Shown: piece by piece, positions 1-21,121 of the stretch
Layout of the letters: each line of letters starts with the position of its first letter
Numbering within the stretch: position 1 is the first letter of the stretch
From: Glandiceps talaboti
Taxonomy: Eukaryota; Hemichordata; Enteropneusta; Spengelidae
Assembly: GCF_964340395.1 (NCBI RefSeq)
Contig: NC_135564.1
Coordinates: 10,565,391-10,629,390 of the forward strand
Length of the DNA stretch: 64,000 nucleotides
Reading direction: 5' to 3'
Notes under the pieces: model-generated
Database searches by the model: none
What the model saw: the letters and a program-made list of their open reading frames with translations, nothing else
Told to the model about the DNA's origin: nothing
Program-made: the position numbers and the translations under genes

Positions 1-1218
1 CAACAGTTGTCGTTGCCATGCCAAATTGATTAGGTTTCGCAGACCAGTTGATGGTAAAATAGAAAAATTTCAGGAAAGCATTGGTTAAAGGATTATGTCA
101 ATAAAGATATGACAATAACATTGAGGACGGAATATTTGATAAATTTGATGCCCATAAGCTAATCTTAAAATAAGATATTTTGGGTTGAAATTTAATCACT
201 AAAGGAGAAATTTCTCTTGAGGCACTCAGTGACATCTGCAATGGGTCATATAATGACTAAATGTAAACGACTTCAGGCAACTTCTTCTCAGAAATATAAC
301 TTTTTTTTGAGTTTGTTTGTCCTTAAAAGTACATCTAGGAGTATCCGAAAAAAGGCTAACTGATTATTGCAATCTTTGCACCACAATACGCAGATACTTT
401 TCTGTGGGTTTCTAGAGGAAGATAGTTTTGTTGTTGTTGTAAATTCTGAAGTGCACATGTAAGATCTGTATGACATTGGGGTTCAATTTGAACAAGCCTC
501 TTTCCTCTCTAAGTTCTCTAAGCTGAAATTTTGTTTAGTTCTCATGTCTACCCACATGCAGAGTCACAGAGCTTGATTTTAACTTCTACACTTGGTAGTC
601 AGATAGCCAAGTGAACTGTTTCAGCTACAGTTTTCTGTTAATTTCCATTGCTCTAACAGACTACCACCTTGTGAATTTTGCAGTCCAGATACATTTGTAC
701 AATATTTAGTAGTCGATATGTCCTGGACTACTGCTAATTTTGTAGTCTAGATTCAATGCTTAGTAGTCGATATGTCCTGGACTACTGCTAATTTTGTAGT
801 CTAGATTCAATGCTTAGTAGTCGATATGTCCTGGACTACTGCTAATTTTGTAGTCTAGATACAATGTTTAGTAGTCGATATGTCCTGGACTACTGCTAAT
901 TTGGTAGTCTAGATACAATGTTTAGTAGTCTATGTGTCCTGGGCTACTGCTAATTTGGTAGTGTAGATACAATGTTTAGTAGTCTATGTGCCCAAGACTA
1001 TACTGTTTCAGTAAATTCAAGCCCTGCAGAATTTAAGGGATGACAGGATACAAACTGTAAAACCAAAAGATGCAAACTATGAAACCTCACACAGACCAAT
1101 AAGAATATAGTATAGGTAAATGCTGACCAATGAGAATATAACATAGCTAAATGCTGACCAATCAAAAATGGGATATTGACAGATACTGTACAATAACTCT
1201 TATTATTCCCCTCTTCAG
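1..1218. other. Smad4 intron or upstream sequence, no exon found
   Basis: AT-rich DNA before the first recognised Smad4 exon. It holds a 54-bp minisatellite (about 690-985) and no open frame with Smad or other recognisable similarity. Because the exon at 1219 opens with two bases of a split codon, this stretch is most simply intron. Confidence 0.6.
690..985. repeat. 54-bp minisatellite, about five copies
   Basis: The unit beginning TAGTAGTCGATATGTCCTGG recurs at a spacing of about 54 bases, with point changes that accumulate towards the 3' end (cgatatg becomes ctatgtg). Each unit contains the complementary words TAGTAGTC and GGACTACT, so each can fold on itself. Confidence 0.9.
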
Positions 1219-9128
<7,910 letters not shown>

Positions 9129-9600
9129 ATATATACCGTGGCTGAAAAAAAAAAATACCCGCTGCAGTAAGAAAATACACTCGTCCCAATTAGACTTCTG
9201 TCTATCATTTCAAACAAGCTCATCTTCGTCATTTCTCAAATCATTCTTTTTGTATAAATTAAAAGAAATAACATTTATCACTGACAGTTCCGGGTTTTTT
9301 CTCTCCTTCTAACTAAAGTATTAAACTTCATCTGCGCAGCCTTCTGTATTGTAACATCATACCCTGGAATTTTAGTCAAAGTTTCAAATCCTGTATTTGC
9401 ACTTCATAACCCTGCACTCACTGCATGAAAGTAACTAAACTGCAGCTATTGCCAATGGCTAACCGTCTTTGTCAACATTAACCAAACTTAGTCTGTGTTA
9501 TGATTTGAAAGCTTGATAATAGTTTGAGATATATACTTTATTTCTAGAAAAATACTGGTATTGTTCACTGATATTGTCTACATACTGCCCATTCCATATT
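9129..9600 (+). other. probable proximal Smad4 3' UTR
   Basis: Sequence directly after the Smad4 stop codon. No gene is visible. AATAAA hexamers lie at 9641-9646 and 9699-9704, inside the next transposon, but nothing in the sequence decides where the transcript ends. Confidence 0.35.
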
Positions 9601-9917
9601 AGTGTTCACTGGCTCTGTTTGATACAAACCTGCAGAAACCAATAAAAATGGTACATGATAGCAAGATTGCAATTTCTTGCTACATTTTGTCTAAAATGAA
9701 ATAAACCATTTTTTGAACATATTTGCAACTAGACCCAGACATGCAGGTGCCGATGTTTTGATGTCTGTATTTGATGTCGGCATGGTGACACGTTAATTCA
9801 CTTCATGTAGACAGAATGTCTCAAGAAACTATAGTCATTCAATCTTGCTATCTTAAAGTGTAGCATGTGTAAAAATTGGTTTCTACGTGGTTGTATCAAA
9901 CAGAGCCAGTGAACACT
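9601..9917. mobile_element. inverted-repeat element, family A copy 1
   Basis: Ends are AGTGTTCACTGGCTCTGTTT and its complement AAACAGAGCCAGTGAACACT. The arms continue through GATACAA and the cAGAAACCAAT / ATTGGTTTCT words. A second, more diverged copy lies at about 63015-63245, sharing TGTTTGATACAACC, CAGAAACCAATAA, GATGTCTGTAT and GGCATG words in the same order. No open frame is present, so it is a MITE-type element. Confidence 0.8.
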
Positions 9918-10068
9918 AACATGAAACGGGCTGTAACAATTACATAAATGGCAATTATTGAGTACCTATGTATAGCAATTATCACTCAAATTAAAGACTG
10001 AATGATGAGTTTTATTTTCAAAAAATAATTACAGAAAATTACAGATCTTACGTTTAGATATTCATTAA

Positions 10069-10727
10069 AGGGGTATAGTCTGTAACTGAAAGTAATCGTA
10101 ATGTTTGTTTCATGTTCAAATATCTTATTGCTGAACTATTATACACTTATTTCCTGACCTTATTTGGGCACTAGTAGACCTATATTACCATGAGAGTTGT
10201 TATGCAGCAACTGTTTCCCAAGGCTGAAAGCTATGAGAAATAATTGCTGCATAACAGCACAAGGGGTAATATGACATCTGCTAGTGCCCAAATACGGCAA
10301 GGCAATAAGTGTTTTATAACACATCACATTCTCAGGCACAGATTCTTCCTAAAGCAAATCATCAATAAGACTTCAGTGGTGCATGAATATTGCCCTGGGG
10401 AAAGTAGAATGTGAAAAAACAACCCCTATATGCAAATTGAGGTCACTGTGGGTCAATAGTCTATACCATGTGGTACAGTCTAAGCCAATCACTGAAGACA
10501 TGAAGACAGTGTTTTATAAATGGGATCATGTAGAGTTCCCACCTCCTACTTACAGACATGTCATATTTTTGGGGGGGCCACAAAATGACCAATTCTTGGT
10601 TTTCAAGCCAATTTGTGCTTACACATTCTGAATTCTGATGAAAAAATTGTATTGTTTTATGTTTTATTTTGCATGTGGTATGTCACACATAGACTACACA
10701 GATCACAGTTACAGACTATATGTCACT
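10069..10727. mobile_element. TTAA-flanked inverted-repeat element with a nested palindrome
   Basis: The left end (TATAGTCTGTAACTG after TTAA at 10065-10068) matches the complement of the right end (CAGTTACAGACTATA before TTAA at 10728-10731). Inside, 10136-10325 is a second palindrome with words TTTGGGCACTAG, TATTACC, TTATGCAGCAA and their complements. This fits insertion of one element into another. TTAA target sites are characteristic of piggyBac-type transposition; the assignment is inferred from the ends only. Confidence 0.75.
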
Positions 10728-11934
10728 TTAAATCCAAACACACATAACAAAGAAGATTCTCACTCATCAATTTGACCTGGTCAAACTTCAGTCCTGGACT
10801 AAAACTTCCTTTATGACAGGGACAAAACTTGTGCCAGTTGTGGCCAAGTAATTTCAAACGTGAGCACAGTTTCAACAGATGTTTAATAGTTGCCATGGTT
10901 ATGTAACTAGATGGGTGTCTCAAGCGTGTAAGGGTATTTGGAAATGATAGTATCACCGTCTCTTGTTTTTGTCTCTCTTTATTATTCACCATTCAAGTGT
11001 ATATATCTACAAACAAATTTTCAAGAATTTGCAAATTTAGAAAAATAAGTCCACATAAAGATGTTAAAATGTATTCAAATAAAAATTGAAGACAGTCTGG
11101 AATCTTGACATTTCTGTCAGGATGGTCAAAACTTCTTGATACCATAAACAAAGATAAAGACAAAATGCAGTAATCAAAGTCCTGATGAGTTTGCTGACAG
11201 CACTAATACTTGTTTGCATTTGTTCCAGGTTTTAAATTCTTTGACCTTACGAAGTATGACCCCTAACCCTTGACCTTCACAAAGTGTTTGGTGTTCAGCT
11301 GATTGGAGAAGAGTTGAAACAAAATCATTGGTTTATGTGTTGTAATGTAAGAATAACAGAAATGAGAATTTGTGGCAAGAATTGGAGAAAGCAACCCGTG
11401 GATAATGCCATGATGAAGTCAGAAATACATCCAGAGATGTGGACCCAGTACTTTTACCAGTTACAATAACTTTAACTTTTGAAGAAAAAAAATAAGTGTT
11501 TGGAGCCTTGCAGAGACAAAGTGCAGTTTTGCATTCAGTAGTGTGTTACTAAACATCCTTGGCTTGTCTGAGCTATGTTTTCATTTCATCTCTTCTGCAG
11601 ATTCTTTTTGCACTGCTGATAATTATTTTCACACAATACTAAGAAGGGAATAGAAAGCATAGTGATGTGAAATATACACTATTATTTAGTCAATTTTATT
11701 TTATTTTTGTGTGCAAATTTTGTACATTGAAAATGCATACGCATACAAAGAAGTATGGGAACTTGGGCAGCATTGTGTCAAGCCAGTTCATATCCATAGC
11801 AACAGATTAAAGCAAGAGGAAAGTAGGTGTCAGAGATGTTTACCAAAGAGAAAATTCACAAAATAAATTGTTGTGGATGAGTTCCGTGTCACGAAGTCTT
11901 GGGTAGGTTTTACTCCATGCTATGTTTGGTGTCC

Positions 11935-12290
11935 ATGAAGAGTGTATACTTGGAATCATATCTGTTGATGTCATCACATTGGTGTGCTTCAGCTGATGAT
12001 GTCACTCCTTTGTGTGTAGAATTCCAGGAGTGTATGCTGGGAATCCTATGGCAGAGTAACTACTCAATCTGTTGATGTCATCACATTTGGTCTGCGTCAA
12101 CTGATGATGTCACTGCTTTGTGGGTAGAATTCAGCAGTGTATGCTGGGAATCCTATGGCAGAGTTACTACTCAATCTGTTGATGTCATAACATTTGGTCT
12201 GCTTCAACTGATGATGTCACTGCTTTGTGGCAACATAACTTGTACTGTCACTGCTTTGTGGTAACACTGTGATGTCACCACTTTGAGGCT
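11935..12290. repeat. about 115-bp tandem repeat with internal subrepeats
   Basis: The block CTGTTGATGTCATCACATT, CAACTGATGATGTCACT, CTTTGTGGGTAGAATTC, GTATGCTGGGAATCCTATGG recurs two to three times and then decays into shorter ATGTCAC/CTTTG subrepeats. Units carry TGATGTCA-type words resembling CRE/AP-1 sites, but no function is shown. Confidence 0.8.
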
Positions 12291-15200
12291 ACAAATATTG
12301 TTGATCCAGTGACTTTGTAGCTGGCCAGACACACTGACAATTATTTTTTTTTTTTTCTAACAACACAATCAATCATGGGTACATTAAAATGGGGGTGTAA
12401 GTTTTCAAATACTATTTTTTGTCTGCTAACGGAGTGCTGATACACACACATTGTTTTACTGCTGTAAATCTCAAAATATATTTGATTTTAGTTACATTTT
12501 TTACATGAAGTGTGGAATTAGTTGTTCTGCACAACGTGTGTGGTCAAACAAAGTCTGCAATAAATACAGTGATGTGTCCATTGACAGAAATTATCAGAGT
12601 CGGTCAGTTTTGGCTGAATGAAATATCCAGGCGGTACATCTGGTGTATTTGTGCACAGTATGAAACAGCAATTTATAACATTCCTTCATGTCTATCTGCA
12701 GTCAGGACCTGCAGCAAACCACCTACAAATACACACTTCAGTGAAAACAAAATAAATGAAAAAATGAACTCATTCCAGTATTTTGGTCTAGAAAAAAATG
12801 TGACTCTGGCTAAAAATGCACAAATGAATCATTTAGCAAGTTTCAAGATTTTACTTTCCATCAACTGCAGCTGAATTCCTATTTCAAAAAATAAAAAATA
12901 AAAAATAAAAAAAAATTAATTTTCAACTTTGCTCTCAGGGCTTGAAAGCATCAGTCATTTCATTTGATTTTAAAATGTTAACAAATTATCGCTGCTCTGC
13001 GCTGCTTTCAGTTACACGTCAGTATTCATATTTTTAGAAATCCGAATTTTGAACACAATTTTGTAAAGTTACAACACTAAATAAAACAAACTCAACAGGC
13101 TGCATTATGACACATTTTTGGTTTATTCAAGTATGTTTGTAGCACTGGCAATTTTTGCTGATTATGAGAAATTTTATCTTTAATTTGGACTAAAGATGTG
13201 GTAGTTCCAAGGAGTGGTTCTACTGTCAACTCCAAAATTATCAAATATTGATTCATTTCTTGTGATAATGTTGCATGTTCTTGTTTTTAGCTTAAAAAAA
13301 AATTTATAGTCCAATAAATATCAATTTGTACAGTTGTCTTCCGTATGAATGGAAGTATTATGGAGTTGATGGCTTAAAAAATCCATCCCACAGTAAAAAT
13401 GACACAAATGGGCACATTCCTATCCAATTTCTGTCAAAAAAATAAATGTCTTTTCTTTTATATTGTCAATGCGATTATTCTTGTATAGGTCTAGCCTGAA
13501 TTTGATTTGTGTTCACAACACCACCAAAATGGCTGAAGTTAAAAAATATATTTTGATGCAAACAGTTGCTGCCAATTTTTTTAGGCTAGGCATCTGTTTA
13601 ACAATAATTGGTGTAATGCACAACATATGCCCGGTGTCGTCTGATCAATTTTGTAGTATTTTACCTCGTACAGTTTGCTGCTTTTATGAATTTCACCTCA
13701 AAATCTAAACTGAAAAATTTGTTGTTGTGTACACTGCTTTTGTGTTTGGGTTTAACTAATGTTTAATCGGAACACCAGCAACGATGACTCTGTCAGTCTA
13801 CTCAACATTAAGAATCACATGATCTTCAAAATTATTTTCATGGAAACTGTCATATTTGACAAAGCAAATATGTTGAACAGGTATCAAACTTAGCATTCCT
13901 CACAATGTTACCAGAGTGATAGCAAGTATGATGTGAAAAATGAGAAAATTTCAATGGTTCAAAAATTTTGTGTTTTTATTCTTTGAACTATGTGTTGGAT
14001 AGACTGAAAAAATTGTCGTTTTGGGCACTCCTGTTATCCGTTTCTTTAACTCATTTATGACTAGTGATCTTTTCGGTCGACCGACATCATCCATTCTTAC
14101 CCCCATGACTGAAGAGGGAAACAAAGGACTGAAATAGCTCATAGAGTTTGCTATTCTGTAGCATTAGCATATCATATGTGATTGGTTAATAGTGATCACA
14201 TGGAAACGTATTTGCATATTATTTGCATAGCAATGAATAAATTAAAACTGCGTCATTCCTTTCAGCTCTGTTGAGAGCCATTTAAAAGCTTGAATCTTAA
14301 CAAAACTTGACTTCCATTTATAACATCAAAATTATGACCAGTATAGTTGTGATACAAAATTAAAACAAAACAGTTGCAATACTGTCAGAACATTATCATT
14401 TTTATCATTTTTAGCCTGTAATAATAACACGGCTGAAATCATGTTCATGCTGTCCTTTTTTCTGTTCAACGGCAATAATTGAGACGATTTCATACTCTTG
14501 ATGTACAATGTATTTATTCTTGTGACCTTTGACCTTAAAAAACTAGTTTTCTGTCCTTTCGTAACCTTTGACCTTTACTTGCAACATAGACTATGATCTT
14601 TTAACCTCTTCTTGCTGTGTACATTTTCTGACCTTGTCTTCTATTTGAGGTAAAGATGTTTTGTTTTGTTTGAAAAAGTCATAATTGGTAGAAATGTACT
14701 TTTTACATGAGGTAAAACTGTTTTGGAAGGGTTATGTTAGAAATGTACTTCGTGGAAATTGTAATGTGCAAAATTATTCAAAGTGTGAAGTTTGAAATGT
14801 TCGAATTCATGCCTACCCTATTCATTGTGCACTTTGGAATAATCCCTCTGCTGAGAATGGAGAGAAGTGTAATGTACTCTATATCTATAGCAAGGGATTT
14901 ATTTAAGTCATGACCCTGACCTACATAATATGTGAACACCTGGCTTTGGCAAAGTTCATTACTTTTTCTTGCAAATGACGCCCTCTATAGGCACAATAAA
15001 GCTGTGATGTAATCAGGTCAGAGGTTACTAATCATATTTACATAAACATCCTCTATATATTGAGACTTGGATTTTTCAGTACTAAAATCACAATTACTAA
15101 AGCAAATCACTTGAATCCTTACTCTACTTTGCCACTAGAGGGCATCATTTATCAGAAAAGTTGTTTTCCACCCCCACCCCCCGAAAAGGTTTATAATGTT

Positions 15201-16497
15201 ATTTTTCAGGTTTGGGGTTGGCTTTCTTACTTAAGAGCAGTATCAAATTGATAAAAAAAAATTCTGTGCTATCTTGAGTGTTTTGTTGATATGGATCATT
15301 ATAACAGGGTAAAAATATTATGTGTTGTGATATCGACAGTTTGTACGTTTGTCACCTTTGACCTGTAATTTTGTATATTAACTGTAGTGTCTGTCAGTTT
15401 TTACATTACAGTGATCTCTCGTGTATAATGTGTGAAGACGGTGTGTATGACAAGTGTCCATGACATTTTTGAAAGAACTAAATATCAGACAGTTTGAATT
15501 ATTTGGTCCAAACATTTCATTTGGGAAAGAGGAATGTCTCACTCGAATTTTGAATTTGTTTCTCAGTAATGAGATGCAGAGAAACTGACGTCATGTTTAA
15601 TATTTTTGATAGATTACAGTTTCAATGTGTCTGTAAAGTTTCACCTGTCCTTTTTTATCCAATCAGCAGGCTTCTTAGAAAAAGCCTGTGCATAGTATTG
15701 TGCTGCTAGAAGCCTTGGCTTGATTGGTCAGCGTCTATGAATATGTAACTGTGTTGTGTGTGTATCTGCCAAAGCAATGTTCAGTTTTAAAAAAGAAAAG
15801 TATGGGATTGTGTGGTGAATCAGAGCAATTTTAGATGTGTGGAGAAAATTGGAAGGGTTGTAGCCTCTGTAGGAAGCTAGATGGGACAACCTGGCAAGTG
15901 TTCTGTGTGGAGCCAGGTCAGGTCAACTCTCCAGATGTCTTTGGAGACTTGAAGGAATATTAATCTTTACCAAAAGTTGTTGTCTTTAGGGTTGAGAATA
16001 ATTGAGATGAATCTTCGATAATAACAAGAAACTCAGGAATGTTTCCTTCAGGAAAACAAGGTATTTCTCCAGTGTGAAAAAAAAAATCATTCCTGGTCAT
16101 GTCTGGTCTATGTTAGTTTTCAAGGTCATAGGTCGTAATTCCTCTCGCTCAGCTAAGCTATCTCTGTAGACAGTGAATTAGACAGAATGCAATGGTTTTA
16201 TTATATTATGTCTCATGACTGGCAACTGTGATGAATAGAATACATGAAAAACTCTCTGAGTCTTTTACTTTTACAAAAGTGGCCACAAACGTGCACGTTT
16301 TCACCTTAGAATCACCTTGTGTACTGCCTTCATAGTAGCTGGGTGGTGAACATGGAATGCGTTGTCTTGCCAGGTTGACCGAACAGCCAGCTTTTTACGA
16401 ATTTCATCAGAATATACCATCCACCATTTTCTTGGTTCAAACTGGTGTGCTGTCATTTTAATGCAAAATATTGCTATGCAGATGAGGCCACTGAAAT

Positions 16498-16855
16498 AAA
16501 AAAAGTTGTTTGGTTCTGGTTACCCGACCCCACCTAGATTTTCATGCTGACCCTAAACTTTTAAAAAAAACTTTTTTGAGAAAAATAATAAAAGTCTCGC
16601 AAGAAATAGTGGGTGCCGAAACTGACATCAACTTAAAAGGACAATATAAAACTATTCTTCCAATCTGTAATGTCTGTACATCTGATAGGAAGAAATAAAC
16701 AACACAGAGACCATTTGGAAAACAATGGAAAACTTGAACTAGAGACACTCACACATGAAAAAAAAAATATAATGCAATAAAATGAAAAATCTACCTACCC
16801 CACCTATTTTATATTGAATGTAACCGGAACCACACAATTTTTTTTTTACGCCTGA
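16498..16855. mobile_element. candidate inverted-repeat element
   Basis: The left side reads A-run, GTTGTTTGGTTCTGGTTAC; the right side, on the other strand, reads A-run, TTGTGTGGTTCCGGTTAC, each followed by a GGTGGGG/CCCCACC word. The arms are short and diverged, so this is a weaker call than the other palindromic elements. Confidence 0.45.
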
Positions 16856-19498
16856 AAATAAAACCAAAATTGGTTCAAAAGGTTGCCTCCGAAAGGGTGG
16901 GTGGTTATCGTAGCAAGCTTTCTCTCCTTGCGTACCAGGTCAACCATCCATCGTACTACAAAGGCTAGTCTAAAGGTGACTCACAGGTTGAAATGCCTGT
17001 CCTTGTAATTGTAGCTCGTTATGTAAACATAACACAAAAAAGTTTCCACTACATATTTTTTCATAATTTTGTAAAGTAACAAAATTGGTTTGTAAGACTC
17101 ACGAACAGCAGAAACAGCTGTTAGTTCTGAGATAGGAGTTCCTCTGTATGGAGTAAGGTATAGGCTTTCAGCAGGGAACAATGACCAGTAATGAGTAGTG
17201 TGACTTTAGAGTTGTCGAAGGCATTGGTTTCATTATCTGGAACATTTGCAATCATGCATGCACTAGTTCACATTGCATCATGGGAGTAGTGTGCTACTGG
17301 GGTATATACATGGATTGATACCAAAAGTTATGATTATGATTATAGATAACAAATTTTAACGAAGACTTTGCTGTAAGGAGTGGCTACAATGTAGCGCCAT
17401 CTAGTGTCATGGCCTATTGCTTCTTTTGTTTATACAAATAAAGGGCAATATATCCAAACTGTTGTTTTAGCAATACAGACTGTGTTGACATTAGACTTTT
17501 GCAGCAGTCCGCAAAGATTTTAGACTTACGATCATGGAAATCTTGCAAGCAGTTTTTGAAAAGTCTAGCAAAGTTTTGATCAAAGCAGTCTACACTCGTA
17601 TTTTTTTATAAATGTTGTTTTTAGATCTGTATGCTTACTCTCTGAAATAGATGAAGATGGAAAAGTTATAATGTTCTGTCAATGTGCATTGGCCGGTAGT
17701 GCCAGGATATGGTAAACGAGAAGTGACAGAATCCCTGTTTTGAAGTAAAATACTCTGCTGCTTTTAAAGTTCCAGTCACTGTAACTGGAACATTTTGGGA
17801 GCCATGTTTGTACCGTATCAAGAGTAATTCATGATACGTGTTAGATCAGGTATCAAAATTGCCCCCCCACCTTCCAGTTACAGCAATTGCAACTTTAAAG
17901 TTACACTTTTTTCCCTTCATATTTTGAGTTCACTGATCCAAAAAACATGTTGGCTATATACAAAGAAAAGAAAAGGAAATATTTGTTATCATCAAAAGAT
18001 GGTTGACTTTATATTTTTGTCTTATAGACCACTATTAAAAGAAGTAACCTTGATTGATGAGCAAAAAAGGTCACAGAGGACATAAACCACATATAGTTGA
18101 AATATTTTGAGAGATGCATATTTTATCTTTTTTGTTCAGATACCTTATAATTAGCACTGGTTAAATGTATGTGTGCTGTATTTCTAAGAAAGAGAGGGAG
18201 CTATGAGATATTTTGGACTCAACTGTTTTATACCCAAAATAAGAATTATACAGAGAGATATATGTTTAGATTTCAGTATAGCGCCCTCTGTTGGTCAGTG
18301 TCGTTGCAACGATGTACTTTTGTTTATTTCTTGAGATTATTTTGTTTTTATTTTTTAGAATGGTCTGTTGTGCGTAGTTGAGTAGTTTTCAGTATTGCCG
18401 TATCAAATTAACCAATGTGTTCTTTGAGGAAAAGGTGAAACTTTCATGTAACTTTTTTTTGTTATTTTTCTAGTGATCGTCATAATAAATATCACATTAT
18501 TACACTCGTACCAATTTACAACTTATGTGAATAATTGTCCGTTATTTGTGAGTGTGAGATGTTGCAATCTATCTTCTTGTGCAACACAAAGGTTGCCATA
18601 TGTAACAGCTGTAAGATACTTTTCAAAAACATGAAACAATATTTATAGTTTTTATTCAACAACTCTGTTTTCATAATACATAATGCAAAAATTATTAATA
18701 TACACATTCATTTTGAAATTCTATATTATGAAGAAAATATACAAACTGCATACTTCTCTCTTGTTTCTAGATATCATCTTAAGTTGTTAGACTTTCATAC
18801 GTACTCATGCAAGGCAGTGCACTTTGGGAACTTCTTTGAAAGGCACTGATTTTCGTTAAATTGAGTTTACACTGACTAAGTAATGATCAAGGGGGGGGGG
18901 GGGGGTCATCAGTGTTCTTTGTAAACTCTGACTCAACATCACAAGGTTTTACACAATAAATTAGTTTTTCCCCTAACCCATGAAGAGAAAATACACAACA
19001 TAAATCAGCCAATGCATATAACAGTAACTATTCCCCATACTTTTATATGAATCAACATGTTGGAAAAGTTAGTCTCAAATTTCTAAGCCATTTTCTACAA
19101 AACGGGTTGACATTTTCTGACAATACACTTTGCTTGAAAGTTACTATTTGAAGAACCTTTAATTAATCTACCAACCAACCCAAATTATGTGACATCAAAC
19201 AGAAGACCATAATTTAAAAAATAAAATAAATGTAAACCTTTGGTATGCCAATATCCACATCTTGGCTGGGGTCACATTGTGCATTATACCAAGTCAATTT
19301 GTTTACAGTGAAAATAAGAAATTTACGTGCTTTGACTATTTCTAGGAAAACTAGAAGTCAATGTCATCACTATTCTATTACTAGTGGACCACAGACACTG
19401 ATGGGCTTAGGTGTCAGAAAATAACTATTATCAAACAAAATAGTGATTTGTAAAATTGATGACTACTTATGGTTGACCTGATTATGAGTTACTGGAGC

Positions 19499-19499
<1 letters not shown>

Positions 19500-19533
<34 letters not shown>
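19500..19533. repeat. (TG)n microsatellite
   Basis: Short TG tract followed by three CTGT words, in intergenic DNA. The 29-bp duplication GATTGGTCAAGTTGTAGCT...GATAAT lies 350 bp further on (19850-19912). Confidence 0.85.
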
Positions 19534-19538
<5 letters not shown>

Positions 19539-20424
19539 TGTCTGTGCGGCCAGATTGTATTTTGATTTATAAACAAATTCTCATTTCATTCTCCCCACCA
19601 AAGTCTACAGGTGTCTGTAGCTGCTCAACTCGTGAATCTTCCATTATATTGTTCCAACAACCCATATCTTGTACAAGATATAATCATACTATACTGTAGT
19701 TCTTCCCACTGACAACATTTAGAATACTTTGATTTAGTAGCTGTGTCAACACCACTATGTTGAAGCACCTTCAAACTTCTTCAAAAATTAACTGGTGTCA
19801 GAGTCGGCCATGTTGGAAATCACAGTCAACATTAGAGGTTGAGGATAGTATACAAGGAGCACTGTGATTGGTCAAGTTGTAGCTGGATAATGATTGGTCA
19901 AGTTGTAGCTAGATAATGCCAGCTGGTGATAGTTTTGGGGTGTACAGGTTCATACAGCCATAAATACCTACACTTCAAGGAGATAGATTAACAGTAGTGT
20001 CATTGAAATTCCTTGAGTATTGAAAAGTCTTTACATGGTTGATACTCCAACATGTCCCCTTCGTTTTATTTCAGTTACAAAATGGGCTATAGTGTACAAA
20101 CATATGTGGACCCTGTCAGAATTTCCTGACCGGCGATGGCTATAAATCATCAACCATGCATTATGGGTAATTTTACCCAGAAGACATTGGGACTAGCCTT
20201 CCAACTTTTATAGTTATATGTTAAAAATTACAACAGAAAGTAATTTTGTCACCTTTGGAATGTACTCTAATGTCACAGTCCCCTTTGGATGTAACAGACA
20301 TTAACCTCATACAAGCCAAGTTGAATGCATTCAATACAGAAATGAATTTCATTTCTGTGGTGCTCAAAATATTCAAAATCATCCCAATTTTTTTTTTATA
20401 AATTAAGCTTGAGGTCTAATTATA

Positions 20425-20556
20425 CTATTCCCCCGATATTTATCTTCATTCAGCCAGAAATAATTGTGGTTCTGCCACGGTTAGTCTTTTGACTTGTAGT
20501 AACAAGGTCCCTTAGGTAACTGCCATTTTGAATGAAAACAAATATTGGGAAATATA
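20425..20556. mobile_element. small palindromic element, family B copy 1
   Basis: Left arm TTCCCCCGATATTTATCTTC and right arm GAATGAAAACAAATATTGGG are near complements, with the ACCTAAGGGAC / GTTACTAC core readable on the minus strand. The same arms and core occur at 29511-29645, so this is a dispersed MITE-like family. Confidence 0.7.
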
Positions 20557-21121
20557 TGCTGTAGTGTTCTTTTGTCTTGACTACAAGTGAAAGAACGTGA
20601 ATTGTGTGTTTAATTCAATCAAATCTTTTATATTTTATTACAACTTTTTTTCTAAGTACAAATATTCGTTTTACAGAAAAGGAACTAGCTAGCTAGCACT
20701 ATGAATATTAGCATGGGCAGTGTTGTAAATTTCTCCCAGCTACATGTAACATGATTTGATGTCTTCGGTTAAGTAACTTATTTATTCTTCAAGTTCCATT
20801 TGTGAAATTCTTACGATAATGAATGATGTCATATATATATATACAACATGCTTTGCTCACAGTGTAATTAATGTGTGTAAATTATTGGTTAAATTGCAAA
20901 ACAACAGAAAAAAAAAATAGAAATCCAATCACTGCAAGAGTGTTGTCAAACTGGTATTTACAACTTCAGGAGTATTTGTGTTCAGTGTTTGTATCATACT
21001 CCCCCCAAGAATTGTTTTCAGAACAGAAATCTGAAAACTTTTTTTTTTCCAGACAACTGAAATTCTTAAATATGTATATAGTCCAGTGTTTAGAGTTGGT
21101 CATCGTTCCAGTTTAAAAAAG

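Larger units (their letters stand above)
10732..21121. other. gene-poor interval between Smad4 and MNS1
   Basis: I found no supportable gene in these 10 kb. Open frames are short, lack family similarity and are not flanked by consistent splice signals. Contents recognised: a 115-bp tandem repeat (11935-12290), a cluster of TGACCT half-sites (14523-14640), an inverted-repeat pair (16498-16855), a (TG)n tract (19500-19533), a 29-bp duplication (19850-19912), a small palindromic element (20425-20556) and one copy of a dispersed repeat (21258-21345). Confidence 0.6.

Noticed and set aside
690-985. CRISPR-like array
   Set aside because: Units are contiguous 54-bp tandem copies without unique spacers, in an animal intron.
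10383-10631. 82-codon frame
   Set aside because: Lies inside the TTAA-flanked inverted-repeat element and has no family similarity.
11990-12215. CTGATGA words in the tandem repeat as further hammerheads
   Set aside because: No stem II followed by GAAA and no helix I partner; the word comes from the TGATGATG repeat. CTGATGA at 11184, 25727, 26706 and 61489 failed for the same reason.
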